A DNA stretch of 64,000 nucleotides from NCBI GenBank assembly GCA_947095585.1, contig OX352761.1:89446779-89510778 (forward strand), read 5' to 3'. Shown one piece after another: positions 10,477 to 21,484 of this stretch. Every line of letters starts with the position of its first letter. Positions within the stretch are counted from its first letter, which is position 1. Below the pieces are notes generated by a model, which was not told the origin of the DNA, did not search any database, and was given only the letters and a program-made list of their open reading frames with translations. Origin of the DNA: Nephrocerus scutellatus. Lineage: Eukaryota > Arthropoda > Insecta > Diptera > Pipunculidae. Made by a program: the position numbers and the translations under genes.

Positions 10477-12071
10477 TTAGTTTTCCTGGTCTGCAGCTAC
10501 GAGGTAAGCTGGCTGCTTCACCTCATTCATCTGTGAAGTGCCTATCTGCCGTAAATTTTCAGGCCTCTTGACATGATTCACTGGCTGTAATGTAGTTTGT
10601 ACCGGTCTTGGCGCCTTGCAGTCGCGCATGAAATGTCCAGGTTTCTGGCATCTAAAACATTTTGGACGAGAATTTGATGTGGAATTCATGGTTTCTGGAA
10701 GCGTCCAGTCTTTGATTTTCTTATCTTCTCATCAATGAGGGCTTCTATTTGTGTGATGTCCTCAGTTTCCAATTTGCGCAATCTTACTAAATCAGTATAC
10801 AAACTGGCTCTAGCTGCTTCGTATTCCAAAGCCGATGCCAACACTTCATTCATCGACTTTCCTCTAGCTGTAGTCCTTAAATGAAGCTTCAACTGCTCAT
10901 ATCGAATAGCATTGATGAACACAATAGGCTTGTCGTGCTAACTTGGTTTTTTCCCGTTCTAGTTCTTGAAGTCGTTCTCCTCGTTGCTGTTTCTTCATCT
11001 GGAGCTGTATTTTGCTTAGCTCCTGTGTGTGAGACTGTCCATAACGCAAGTCTAACTCCTTCAAGATTCTTCCGGAACTCATCTCGGCATTTGGAATCAT
11101 TTGTAATGCGTCAGCCGCCTTGCCCCTCAACGCCAGGATTAGAGAATTTAGTTGTTCTTCAGCACCCCATCCATTGTGTTGTACAGCAGCTGCAAACTGG
11201 ACTTTGAAATTTTCGAATGCTGTCTCGCCATCGAACGCAGGTGGCTTCAAAATTCCTTTCTGGTTAGTATAAAATTCGGGAATTGACTCTGGGAGTACTT
11301 TGTTGAGTGTTCTCTCTGACAAACTGAGTACGATTGTCCAACCGGGTCTCAAATTCTTTAATTTTTCCTTCAAGACCACTAACTTTTCCTGTCATGTTCG
11401 TCTCGAGGGTTTTCACTTCCTCTTGGTTTCATTTATCTCACCTTTAAGCGATTCCAGCTTCTGATTTTGTTTATCAAATTTGGAGTTAAGCTCTTGACTT
11501 TGCTGATAAATTTCCTTCTTTAGGCCCTGTGTTTGCTGACTAAATTCCTGTTTTTGTTGATCGAATTTGGAGTTCAATTCCTTCTTCAGTTCTTGGCTTT
11601 GGCGCTGCGATTGTTGATTCTGTCGATCCAACTCTTTCTTTAGACCTTGGCTTTGCTGTTCCAATTTGTCACTAATTTGAAAATTCAAATCTTTCTTCAT
11701 CTCTTGGTTCTGTTGCTGCGATTGTTTACATTGCCGGTCCAGCTTGCTGCTCATTTTCTCATTTGCTGCTTCATTTAAGAATTCAAGTCTCTTCTTAGCT
11801 CTTCACTTTGTCGCTGCATTTGTTGTATTAAAGCATTAAACATCGCCTCCATGTTGGGTGCTTCCTTATCTTCCGAAGCAGCCAATTTTCGCTCCACTAG
11901 CTCCGTCTCAATTGAAAACTGTTCACCAGACTGCTGTATTTCTGCTTTCACGACTTGTTGTAAACGGAGAAATAACTCTTGCTTATTTCCCGCAGTACTT
12001 AGACCTCGCCGTCCAAGCTCTTCCTTAAGTTCCTGGGAACTATAGGATTTAATGTTCACTGCACTTTCCAT
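10477..12071 (-). pseudogene. gag of gypsy 1 (SAP domain, coiled coil, capsid, zinc knuckle)
   Basis: The ATG at 12071 starts MESAVNIKSYSSQELKEELG, a SAP-type DNA-binding helix pair (LKEELGRRGLSTAGNK). A glutamine-rich coiled coil with repeated Q-S-Q-x-L-K-K-E follows (11754-11413). A capsid-like region (FDGETAFENFKVQF, then WGAEEQL; 11379-10897) precedes a nucleocapsid CCHC knuckle, CFRCQKPGHFMRDC (about 10660). The segments lie in different frames, with breaks near 11775, 11400 and 10900, so no full-length Gag can be made. Gypsy 2 has the same domain order up to the capsid. Confidence 0.85.
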
Positions 12072-12242
12072 TTTATTATTTACTGTTTATCGGTTTCTAA
12101 AATTTATTTACTGTCTCAAAATTAGTAAAACCACTAATTAATTTATTGCTCAACGATTTGTAAAATTTTACTATCTCTCACTTTGCAAAAATTTATTGTC
12201 TCTCAATTTACACGCATTACATTTTAATGTCTCCGATTTGCA

Positions 12243-12262
12243 AAATCCCACTTCTGACACCA
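12243..12262 (-). promoter_or_regulatory. Primer binding site, tRNA-Leu type
   Basis: Two bases inside the 5' LTR the - strand reads TGGTGTCAGAAGTGGGAT. TGG is the complement of the tRNA CCA tail, and the rest fits the 3' end of a eukaryotic tRNA-Leu (known consensus: TGTCAGGAGTGGGATTCGAA), with one mismatch. Confidence 0.75.
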
Positions 12263-12264
12263 AT

Positions 12265-12929
12265 TGTTACGAAATTTAGACTTTCAAGTTCGTAAAGGAT
12301 TTTGCGATTAAAACACAACACAAGTTAATTAATTTACAAATAATACCTTTAATTCACAAACCATAAAATTAACACAGGTTCACAATTTATTTTGGTGATT
12401 ACTTTTCACAGTACACAAAAAGACTTATGATACTAGTACTTCATAATAATTCTCTTAGGTTATAGCTTTATCACTTTACAAGAACGTTTACAACTGCACT
12501 GGTAAAATTCCAAACAACTAATAAATAATACTTCGGCTTAACACCTCTATTTATACTCAATTAAAAACTAGACAGAAATAGCGAGAATAGATCAGAAAAT
12601 TGTACCCTTATTCCTTATTTACAACTACGGATACTTATATGTAATGAGTCATCTTCTAAAAATAGACAACATGTTCAATCATGTTCTTTTACAAAAACCA
12701 GGCAAACCGCACAAACCGGTTTGACTACTTGTTTGACCAGTGCACATTGATTCAAACTTGCAGGCGGTTACATTTCAAATTTCCAATAATCTAATGGTCG
12801 CCTAAAAGTATGCAATTAATTTATCACTTATTTTTCGTACGCTAATAGTCTTAGCCTAAAAGTATGCAACTAATTTAGCACTTATGATTCTAATTCCATT
12901 ATATACGCTACTAACTACTTTTCGTAACA
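12265..12929 (-). repeat. 5' LTR of gypsy 1
   Basis: 665 bp with TG...CA ends. A TATA box (TATAAATAG on the - strand at 12547-12555) lies in a position suited to LTR transcription. The same box is intact in gypsy 2 (28586-28594) but changed to TATTAATA in the 3' LTR. Confidence 0.9.
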
Positions 12930-13168
12930 ATATAATATAATACTAATATTCCAACACTATTTCGTCGTTCGTTTTTCATTAAAGCCTAGTACGCTGCTGA
13001 AGCGAAACGAAATTTTTCGTTGGTCTCCACATCCTCAACGAAATTGTAAACGAAAACACAGCGGAAAATATCTGTGTAGAGTATCATCAGCTGTTTAGAA
13101 ACAGTGACAATCAATGCCAAGTGAAAGGCGACAAGAAGTAATTAAAGAAATTAATTTATATTCACAAA

Positions 13169-14288
13169 ATGAATTTACAAAATTATGAAGAGGATGAAGA
13201 AGATGTAGTTATTTCCACGGTAATTTGTTCTGCATCTGCACTTTTAATGATACTTTTGAGAAGAAGAAAAAAAAACTTCCTTCAATTCGAGTCAACCCAT
13301 ATTTACAGCAAAGGCAAACCAAAGGACGTTTCATGACCGATGTAAGTTTTTGTTAATCTTTTTAGTGAATTTCTTTCATATCATTTTTGTAGTTTCATGA
13401 TATGTTGGGCAACGAAAAAGTGTTCAAGGAAAATTTCCACATGGTACCAAAAGTGCTTGGTGAACTTTTTCTGTTGGTTGAACCAAAACTGATTCCAATA
13501 AGGCGTACAACCCCAGATGATTAAATAGGTCCCTTAGAAAAGTTTGCAATTGCTATTGAGTGAGTATTTTTCGTCTTTCTTTTCCTGATATTTAACTATG
13601 AATTTTAGTTTCTGTAGATATTTAGCGAGTAGAAGTATTCAAAGGCATGTATCATCTGTGTACAGAGTCAGCAAGCAGCATTTCAGGAAGATTTTGGATG
13701 ACGTTTGTGATGCTCTATGTGAGGTCTTAGATGGATATATACCTTAATTGAATACTAACGAGTTTGTGAGAATAGCCAACGAATTCAATATCCAGTGGAG
13801 CCTACCCAATTGCGTAGGGGCCATCGATGGAAAACATGTGGCTCTTAAATGCCCTCAAAATGCAGGAAGTTTATTTTATAACTATAAGTTTTGTTTGAAA
13901 GAAAAAACAATATTAACCTGGACCAATTACCTTGTTTTATTTCAGGGATTTCATAGCATTGTTTTGATGGCTATTACTTATACTAAATTTAAATTTGTCT
14001 ACATGGACGTTGGTGCACATGGCAGTGAAGGAGATGCCAACGTATTTGCATCCACTAGTATTGGGAAAGCAACAATTCAGGACACTTTGTAATTCCCCGA
14101 AGATATGGCAGTTGGAAACGAAAAGCTCCCTTATTTTTTGTAGCAGATGATGCTTTTTCACTATGCAAACGCATAATAAAGCCATATATCCCTAAGAAAG
14201 CGACAAGACTTTCGGACGAAGAAAGAATTGCTAATTATAGGATTAGCAGAGCAAGGCGTTGTGTCGAAAACGCATTCGGGATTTTGTG
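13169..14288 (+). pseudogene. Harbinger transposase, first copy (DDE superfamily 4)
   Basis: The ATG at 13169 begins MNLQNYEEDEEDVV. Two likely introns are visible: donor GTAAGT at about 13340 with acceptor TTTTGTAG near 13391, and GTGAGT near 13560 with acceptor TTTCTGTAG near 13617. The nuclease core shows the first D in GAIDGKHVAL (13820), the second D in VGAHGSEGDANVF (14010) and the E in RRCVENAFGIL (14260). Stops interrupt it (TPDD then TAA near 13523; a stop after DTL near 14090). 13456-14288 is the first half of the tandem duplication. Confidence 0.85.
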
Positions 14289-14698
14289 CTTGGTGAACTG
14301 TTTCTGTTGGTTGAACCAAAACTGATTCCAATAAGGCGTACAACCCCAGATGATTAAATAGGTCCCTTAGAAAAGTTTGCAATTGCTATTGAGTGAGTAT
14401 TTTTCGTCTATCTTTTCCTGATATTTAACTATGAATTTTAATTTCTGTAGATATTTAGCGAGTGGAAGTATTCAAAGGCATGTATCATCTGTGTACAGAG
14501 TCAGCAAGCAGCATTTCAGGAAGATTTTGGATGACGTTTGTGATGCTCTATGTGAGGTCTTAGATGGATATATACCTAACGAGTTTGTGAGAATAGCCAA
14601 CGAATTCAATATCCAGTGGAGCCTACCCAATTGCGCAGGGGCCATCGATGGAAAACATGTGGCTCTTAAATGCCCTCAAAATGCAGGAAGTTTATTTT

Positions 14699-15635
14699 TA
14701 AATTCTCTATATTAACTTCACTTGCCCGTGGGTCGTCGGTCGGTCGTCGGTCGGTCGTCGGTCGGTCGTCGATCGGTCGTCGGTCGGTCGTCGGTCGGTC
14801 GTCTGTCGTGGATTCTTGCGATCAATTTTTAACCCACTTCCCATGGCCCGATTTTATTGAAATTTTGCACACATGCGTATTTCCGGAGACAACACTTTCT
14901 GTTAAATTTTGAGGCCCCTCGGGCTGCGGGGTCGGGGGGCTCCCAAACAAAAATTTTAAAAAATTTACCTGATTTTCTTCAAATTTTACACACATGTGTA
15001 TACCCAATAAACAATACTTTTTCGAAAATTTGGTAGTGATCGGGTCCCGGGTTCGGCCGCAAGGCCCTTATACATTTTTTATATATCTGTACTGGCATCA
15101 GATATTCGTCGCTCTTTATGGACTGTGTGCGGTGTGTGCTGCGCAGTCGGCTGCGCTGCATGGTTTTGGTGGTGGTGGAGAGAGAGAGAGAAATCTTAGC
15201 GCACGCCCAAATGAACCCAGCAAATGAAACGAGACATACATGTTTTATGCTTACTTCAACTTACATTTTTATTATATACTGAATTGTATTTTTATTGATG
15301 TCGTTTTTTTGTTGTCGATATCAACTTACAGATAGAACAACAAGTTTTCACAATATTCTGTCATTTGGCGTTTTCATAAATTAGTTCAGAGCAGTCAAAG
15401 AGTTCTCAAGATAAATGTTCGTGTTTCTTATTTGCTCAGAGTATGAGCGTGCTCTAAGTGCTCAGAATAAAATGATCTGAGCTTTTTCAATTTTAACATC
15501 TGATGTCAAATGTTTGTTTCGATGATTTTCTTCTACAATAAAAAAAAATGGCCCAGGATCGAGGGGCACCCATATCAATTTCTGCGATTAGAGAATTTAG
15601 ATGAAAAATTTTAATTTTTATGGGTTGTTTTTTAT
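14699..15635 (+). mobile_element. Helentron/DINE-1-like element nested in Harbinger
   Basis: A full-length copy. The left end is TAAATTCTCTATATTAACTTC. Then come an 11-bp minisatellite (14730-14809), two ~120-bp units, a conserved block with GTGTGCTGCGCAGTCGGCTGCG, a GA run, and the right end GAGAATTTAGATG plus hairpin AAAAATTTTAATTTTT and GGGTTGTTTTTT. The uninterrupted transposase at 13866-13885 gives the empty site TTTATTTTATAAC. Insertion occurred inside a T run with no recognisable target duplication, as expected for Helentrons. Confidence 0.7.
14730..14809. repeat. 11-bp minisatellite GGTCGTCGGTC
   Basis: About seven near-perfect units in the left part of the nested element. The same array, slightly longer, is in the opposite-strand copy at 61181-61290. 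The G/R/S-V-rich open frames over it are readings of the repeat. Confidence 0.85.
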
Positions 15636-16483
15636 AACTATAAGTTTTGTTTGAAAGAAAAAACAACATTAACCTGGACCAATTACCTTGTTTTATTTCA
15701 GGGATTTCATAGCATTGTTTTGATGGCTATTACTTATAATTACTAAATTTAAATTTGTCTACATGGACGTTGGTGCACATGGCAGTGAAGGAGATGCCAA
15801 CGTATTTGCATCCACTAGTATTGGGAAAGCAACGATTCAGGACACTTTGTCATTCCCCGAAGATATGGCAGTTGGAAACGAAAAGCTCCCTTATTTTTTG
15901 AAGCAGATGATGCTTTTTCACTATGCAAACGCATAATAAAGCCATATATCTCTAAGAAAGCGACAAGACTTTCGAACGAAGAAAGAATTGCGAATTATAG
16001 GATTAGCAGAGCAAGGCGTTGTGTCGAAAACGCATTCGGGATTTTGTGTTGGAAGTGGCTATGTTTATCTAGAACAATGATTTGCGGTCCCGATCGAGCG
16101 CAAAAAATAATCAGTGCATGCTGTTATCTTCACAACTATTTGTTGAGCAACAATAAAGAATCCTACTGTCCAAAAAAGAAACTGGCTTTACTGATTCTTA
16201 TAATGAGACTGGTTGTTTAGTAGCAGGAGAATGGAGAAAAGAAATCTCTTCTGATGCATTACATTATTCATCGATAAAACACACCACAGGAAGGCATAGT
16301 AATATTGGAAAATATGTTAGGGATAAGCTCAAAAATTATTTTATTTCACCTTCCGGATCAATTCCATGGCAAAATAAATCCTCTTTTGTTTAATAAAACT
16401 TTTATTTATTTTCTTTACTATTTTCAGAGAAGAAGGCATAACATAACACCATAAACATTTAATTAGATAATTTTTTTTTATTT

Positions 16484-16744
16484 TTATGTTTTTTTATTTG
16501 TTCGTTTACACGTGAACATTGCGTTGAGATCGTCCACAACGTCGTCGGGCAACTTTTGAAGCATCCGGTCCCAGTTTGCTAGCATCGTATAGTGTTTCAG
16601 TTGCGATGTTTGTGTAGCCGCTTTATTTTTTTGGAACTCAATAAGTTCATTTATGCTATGACTAAGTGTTGCGGCCGTTTCTATAAGCTGGTCTTCCAAA
16701 AATTCTTCCTCCATTTTGCCGAATATTGTTTTGGCACAAAACAA
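16484..16744 (-). CDS. Second Harbinger ORF, C-terminal remnant
   Basis: 86 codons: MFCAKTIFGKMEEEFLEDQL, then ANWDRMLQKLPDDVVDDL and a basic end. PIF-Harbinger elements commonly carry a second gene for a Myb/MADF-like protein that helps transposase enter the nucleus and bind DNA. Position, opposite orientation and the acidic-helical C-terminus fit the tail of such a protein. The DNA-binding half is absent because the element's inverted repeat follows within 250 bp. Assignment is inferred mainly from context. Confidence 0.5.
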   Translation of the reverse strand: MFCAKTIFGKMEEEFLEDQLIETAATLSHSINELIEFQKNKAATQTSQLKHYTMLANWDRMLQKLPDDVVDDLNAMFTCKRTNKKT

Positions 16745-16999
16745 ATAAAAAAAAATAGACTTGTCAAAATTTCGCGAGCAATTAATGTTCCGGGCAGATA
16801 AATCGTGAACGAAATAGTGTGTAGAGCTGTAATATTTGTACTAAGAAATCTATTAAAAGTATCCACTTATAAAACCTATTTCGCAGAGCAGCAGAGTACT
16901 GCATAACGAAAAGTAGAGCGAAAATTTTCGTTCACGATTTCATCTTGTCATTTTTGTATGGGATTTTTCGTTTCGTTTCAGCAGCGTACTAGGCTTAAT

Positions 17000-17590
17000 T
17001 CGTTACTCATAACACGTTGTCAGTTTCAATAAAACCAATCGACAGTACAATTAATCAATTAATAACCAATTAGGTTAATAACCTATTTTTATGTAGATTA
17101 GAAATCAAAAATATAAACTACAGAAAATGAATTCCCCTAAAAGAACTCGTTTCTGTTGACTTGTATGCCTTCTCAGGGTCCTCGTCTGAATACAGAAGAA
17201 ATGTCAAAAAAATGCCAAATCTCATCAAGCTGAAACTGAAAAAATTTCAATGGTAACTGGAAAAATTACATTTGAAAATGGAATTAATAATTTTTCGATA
17301 GATCGTAGATGGCACTTTTGAAAGATTTCGATTCAAATCGAGTATTTTTAGGACGACTTCTTCGTTATTTCCCAAATTGAAAGCGTGAATTTAATTGAAA
17401 TCGTCGAAAATACGTGATTTCAGACTCGGAATCGCCTCATTCGCCAGCAGAAATTTGATAGAAATAAAACTTTGTATGAAACACAAAATTGTAATAGTTA
17501 GCATGTCATCTACAAGGTGACTGACACGAAGTGTTACCAAAACAAAACGCCACAGAATTTTTTTTTATGAATTTTATTGAATCAAAGTAA
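17000..17590. other. Gene-free AT-rich stretch
   Basis: No open frame, RNA structure or repeat that I can support. Confidence 0.35.
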
Positions 17591-17594
17591 AAAA

Positions 17595-17760
17595 TGTTCA
17601 CAAATATGTAAATTTTCGAATTGCATTAGCAGTTTTCGATTTGGCCGCCCTTACCCGCGATTATGGCCTTCAAACGGCCGACAAAGCTTTGTATGCAGCA
17701 CGAAAGTGGCTATTTTTTTGCCCATTCCCGGCGAAGCGCTTGCTTGTGATGATCGACACT
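17595..17760 (-). pseudogene. Tc1/mariner transposase C-terminal remnant
   Basis: On the - strand one frame reads SFVGRLKAIIAGKGGQIENC then stop. This is the characteristic end of Tc1-like transposases (a basic RLKAVI-x-A-x-GG motif). Upstream, LRREWAKK in a neighbouring phase also fits but needs a frameshift and contains a stop. Only about 55 codons survive. Confidence 0.6.
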
Positions 17761-17769
17761 TTGGTATCT

Positions 17770-18550
17770 AAAATTCTGTATGCAATATGTTAGCTATAGC
17801 TTTAGACTAGTAAACCTTTCAACCGATCGCATTCAAACTTTGCGTTGGTGTTTTATGCCATAATGACCAGGTTTCCGTTATATTTTCGAAGTGGTCCTAC
17901 TCCTGTGTCAAGGGTCAATTCCTTTACAAATCTATGAGTTTTTTTTAATGAATGATTCAGAATTTTTTAATAGCAACGTCCTGAAATTGTGCACTCCTGT
18001 GTTTTGTATTTAAAGGAAACAAGAAGCGCCATATTTTGTAAAGGTTCGGATACTTTAGTCAGTATTTCTTAAGGCGCGGTTAGATGTCAACTGAATTTCT
18101 TTTGTGACGGAAATAACAAATTTAGTGGTTAAATTTGGGCATATGATACAAAATTTGGTATTTGTACGCACTACCTTATCGGTAAATAAGTAGGAAGTGT
18201 CTTTAATATATTTTACAGTTGGTATCAATGATGATACGAGTATCACATCAGTCGAGGAAAATCGAGGGAAAAAAAAGTAGTAGTTACTAAATAAGTATGT
18301 AGTTCCCTTAACGAATGTACCGATCCGGTTGGTGTTTATGATATAACAATTGTTGTTTGTATGCATCATCTTATCGGTAAATAAGTATGTAGTTTATTTA
18401 ATACATTTTTCACAAATTTTAAAAGAAAATTCCGAAAATCCAGAAAAATATGATATCAAATTGAAAGACTAGTTTGACATTTAAAATCTCGAACATATGT
18501 GCGTCTATATAGGATTTCAATCATGATGATTTCTACTTCGGTCTGTATAG
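17770..18550. other. Gene-free stretch
   Basis: AT-rich. The motif ATCTTATCGGTAAATAAGTA recurs (about 18175 and 18368) as a short direct repeat of ~190-bp spacing. The - frame at 18369-18055 has no recognisable domain. Confidence 0.35.
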
Positions 18551-18554
18551 GTTA

Positions 18555-18715
18555 TTAATCGCTCCCCCCCCCCCCACCCCAACACTCCTTCCCAGGCACA
18601 ACCATCCAGACCACCCATAACCCCACGAAGAACCCCTACATGGAGCTTCTCTCAGACAACTCCACTCCTTCCAGACGACCTAAGATCCCATCAAAACACC
18701 TCCAAGACCTCCTAT
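18555..18715. repeat. C-rich degenerate tract
   Basis: A poly-C run (about 18560-18572) followed by irregular CCA/CCC-rich units; the + strand is nearly G-free. It resembles the minisatellites at 5700-6690 and 26220-26430 in composition. Confidence 0.5.
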
Positions 18716-19019
18716 CAATCAAATGAACAATCTATTAGGGTATGCTCGACCAAAAAACCTCGAATAGAAAATTTTACACCGGAACTACACTCTGTGCAAT
18801 TTTTGAAATCAAACGAACAAAACGAGAGGAATTTTGTGACATTCAGTGCAAATTTTTTGAACTCGGCGTAATTTTTTCCATCAAACGAAAGCCACATTAG
18901 TTAATCTCGAACAAGCATTTACTCACCACAACCCAACTACAATATACCCACCTCCACCACAACAAATAAAGTCAACTACTCGGGTGGACAATTTTCGAGC
19001 TTACAGCGATCACACATAC

Positions 19020-19150
19020 AGACAAATTTTCATTTCGTTCGGATACTGTATTAAATTGTAGGTCCCTTCCACTTGAGTGCAAAAATAAACATGCACAACA
19101 CAAATAGTGGCGAGAAGCTTGGTCTTGGACCACAACGGTCTATATTATTA
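19020..19150. repeat. Short dispersed repeat, copy 2
   Basis: Contains CATGCACAACACAAATAGTGG and GCGAGAAGCTTGG, matching 2400-2510. Like that copy it lies just left of a Helentron-like element. Confidence 0.45.
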
Positions 19151-19261
19151 TTATTTATATATTGAGATGCACTTGCAATCGAAAAAGTTAAGACTTATTT
19201 TTTGGTTTTGCAAAAAAAAAAATTTCTCGTTATTTTGGTAGAATTAAAAAACGTTTACCTT

Positions 19262-19600
19262 TTTAAATTCCCTATATTAACTTCGCCTGCCTTTCAATTT
19301 TTTCTGATCAATTTTTAACCCACTTCCCAAAGCCCGATTTTATTGAAACACATGTATATTTCCGGTGACAATACTTTCTATTAAAATTTCAGAGAAAGTG
19401 GGCTGCGGGATCGGGGAGCTTCCATACAAATTTTCCATTTAGCGGCATCAGATCATATCATAATATAATGACTGTGTTCTGTGTGCGCTGATGAGTGATG
19501 CGATGTAGGCAGCGCTGCTTGCTTTACGATTGGGGTTATGTTGTTGTTGTGTTGCAGCAGACAGTATAGAGATATCAAGAGGAAGTAGAACAAATATTTT
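19262..19600 (+). mobile_element. Helentron/DINE-1-like element, truncated
   Basis: The left end TTTAAATTCCCTATATTAACTTC and one ~120-bp unit are present, followed by a diverged middle (GCATCAGATCATATC...). The hairpin end is missing. Confidence 0.5.
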
Positions 19601-20350
19601 TATACAAAACTGAATGGTTCTGCAATTGAAATGTGTTGTACACTCAGTTGTATGAGTGCATTCAAAATTTGTGTTTTGTACAATAGCTGTATTTTATTTG
19701 GAATCCGAATCCGAATTCGAATGTCAAAACCAAAAAAAAAAATTTTGGTTAAGAAATATTTAACCAAATTTTTATTTATAATTCCACTACCAAAGTCGAC
19801 TTTTATAAATTATATATGGATAAGTTGTCAAACACATGAAACAAAATATTGACCATAAATTGGTTAGTTTTTGCTGTTGCTTTGATCAGCCGTTAACAAC
19901 AAAAAATACCTAACTCATTTTGTTGAAAGCAATATAGCATTTGACAAAAAAATTTTTGCTCATTATGTTATGTCGAGTTCTATTACCTTTTTTTTGAAAA
20001 ATCTAGATTTGCTGGTTCTTATAGAACACAAAAACATTTGATCTGATTTTGTAGTTGTGTGGGCAAACATAAAATTTTATTAATAATTTTAAGACACAGC
20101 TTTATAACAAAAAAATAAATAAATAAATAATAAATAAAAATAATATATAAATTCACGAATGACGCCAACCAAAAGTGTGTATTTAGATTTTTAGCTGTCA
20201 TTTAAAAAAATAAAAATTTGACATTTCTACATATTAGTGAATTTGATAGAAAGGAAATCTTAAAATAAATGAGATTTCTGAAATTCCATCTAGATCAAAC
20301 AATCTCTGGATTTTGGGTAAATAGATGACAAAACCTTGATCTTTTTCTTA
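19600..20350. other. Gene-free AT-rich stretch with ATAAATA microsatellite
   Basis: Simple repeat of AAATA type at about 20105-20145. The small frames at 19631-19852 and 20019-20201 are low-complexity and unconvincing. Confidence 0.35.
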
Positions 20351-20351
20351 A

Positions 20352-20645
20352 AACGTTTTTATTAGCTCGCTTTCGTGTGTGTCTGTCCGTGCGGGTTGAA
20401 TTTTTTTTATTAATTTTAAACGTCCTATTGAGCTAGAGACTTGAAACATAGCTCAGAACTGGCATTGATATTGACAAATCGCAAAAAAACCGCAAATCGC
20501 AAAAAAAAAAAATTCAACGCAAGTTTGCAATTTGTTTCAGATCAAAGCAAACTACTACGCACAATACTCGTTTTTAACGTTTTAAATTGATTCAGATCAA
20601 GCTATTTGGGTGAATAGAAACATTAGAAATCCATAAAATTTAAAA
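20352..20645 (-). repeat. Dispersed ~270-bp repeat family D, copy 1
   Basis: Reverse complement of 25861-26160 and 58960-59245. Shared landmarks are AAAACGTTTTTATTAGCTCGC, the GTGTGTCTGTCCGTGCGGG tract, GAGCTAGAGACTTGAAAC, and TTTGATCTGAA-CAAA. Copies are diverged. The layout resembles another DINE-1-like non-autonomous family. Confidence 0.65.
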
Positions 20646-21015
20646 TGTAAGTCTTAAGTATTAAGATTTTCCATTGTAATATAGCCCATACATGTGATCG
20701 ATATTAAAAAAATTCTTTGTTCGTTGTTCGTAAGAAATACAGAATGAAGTTAGCAACATTTCGAAACTGAATATTTGGTTTTTGTTGTTGTTAACAGAAT
20801 GCTGTTTCAGAATTTTAGAAAAAAACTTCATTATTTCAAATAATATGTATTCAATGTGCTAGTTATTCTAATACTGTATACGGACACAAACTACTTTTTC
20901 GCATTTACTAATTTACTTTTGCCAGTCCCTACACGAGTTTTGTCTAAACAGGATTATTTATTACGTTTTCATAACTAGATAAATCGAGGGCATAATTCTT
21001 ACTTATGAATTATTA

Positions 21016-21160
21016 GGGCGATCTCACAACGGAAAAACTTAATATTTAAGACTTGCAAGTTTGTATGGATATTTGTATTGACAAAGCAAAAATTTTTGGT
21101 CGTTATATTGGAAATCCATACAATTTTGTAAATCTTAAGTATTAGGGTTTTCCGTTTTTC
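21016..21160. repeat. Hairpin MITE, family E copy 1
   Basis: ACTTAATATTTAAGACTTGCAAG then TTGTATGGAT in the left arm pairs with ATCCATACAA, then CTTAAGTATTAGGGTTTTCCG in the right arm, around a ~40-base centre. A second copy lies at 46886-47021, and a half copy at 20625-20690. Confidence 0.6.
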
Positions 21161-21370
21161 CGTTAAATAAGAAGACTAGAGTAACGACTTTAATTATTAA
21201 AAATGAAATACCAAACCGAAACCGAGCTGATTAAACAAACTCTTATCCGTCGCTTGCCTACGGGTAGCAATGAAACATAAAATCAAACCTACCACGGGAA
21301 CAGTTTGGTAATAAAATGACAAACTGAAACCACGCGAAAGAAATATTAACAATACCTAACAAATGGAAGA

Positions 21371-21484
21371 GTAATGTACTGACTTCTGTCTGTCGATTAA
21401 TGTCTCTAGACAGATGTTAGTTAATATTAATTAATTACAGTACATCTGTCGATTAATGCCTCTAGACAAAAGTCAGTACATTAC
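21371..21484. repeat. Short hairpin MITE with inner direct repeats
   Basis: GTAATGTACTGACTTCTGTC at the left is mirrored by GACAAAAGTCAGTACATTAC at the right (one mismatch). Inside, TCTGTCGATTAATG(T/C)CTCTAGACA occurs twice in direct orientation. Confidence 0.65.

Larger units (their letters stand above)
7668..12929 (-). mobile_element. Gypsy-type LTR retrotransposon 1 (mdg3/blastopia-like), internally deleted
   Basis: Two LTRs begin TGTTACGAAA and end TTTCGTAACA (7668-8305 and 12265-12929). They are flanked by ATAT on both sides (7664-7667, 12930-12933), a 4-bp target duplication. The element reads right to left: 5' LTR, primer site, gag, a short pol linker, RNase H, integrase, polypurine tract, 3' LTR. 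Protease and reverse transcriptase are missing: the linker jumps straight into RNase H near 10137. There is no envelope frame. The LTRs differ by a 27-bp indel and scattered changes, so the insertion is not very recent. Confidence 0.92.
14289..16395 (+). pseudogene. Harbinger transposase, duplicated 3' part split by an insertion
   Basis: Repeats 13456-14285 from CTTGGTGAAC, is interrupted by a Helentron-like element at 14699-15635, then resumes exactly at ATAACTATAAG. It includes the second D and RRCVENAFGIL (about 16020). It then extends to the transposase C-terminus (PDRAQKIISACCYLHNYLL near 16100), which the first copy lacks. Several stops and frameshifts are present. A 12-bp difference near 13744/14576 separates the two copies. 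Confidence 0.85.
12983..16995 (+). mobile_element. PIF-Harbinger DNA transposon, rearranged
   Basis: The ends AGCCTAGTACGCTGCTGAA (12983) and the inverse TTCAGCAGCGTACTAGGCT (ending 16995) are perfect inverted repeats, extending further with mismatches through a CGAAACGAAA stretch. TAA flanks both sides (12980-12982, 16996-16998), the 3-bp TWA duplication typical of PIF-Harbinger. Inside are a transposase on + and a short second frame on -. An 833-bp internal segment is tandemly duplicated and a Helentron-like element is nested in the second copy. Confidence 0.92.

Noticed and set aside
14670..14912. G/R/S/V-rich open frame (and its mirror at 61341-61075)
   Set aside because: Produced by the 11-bp minisatellite inside Helentron-like elements; the frame has no independent support.
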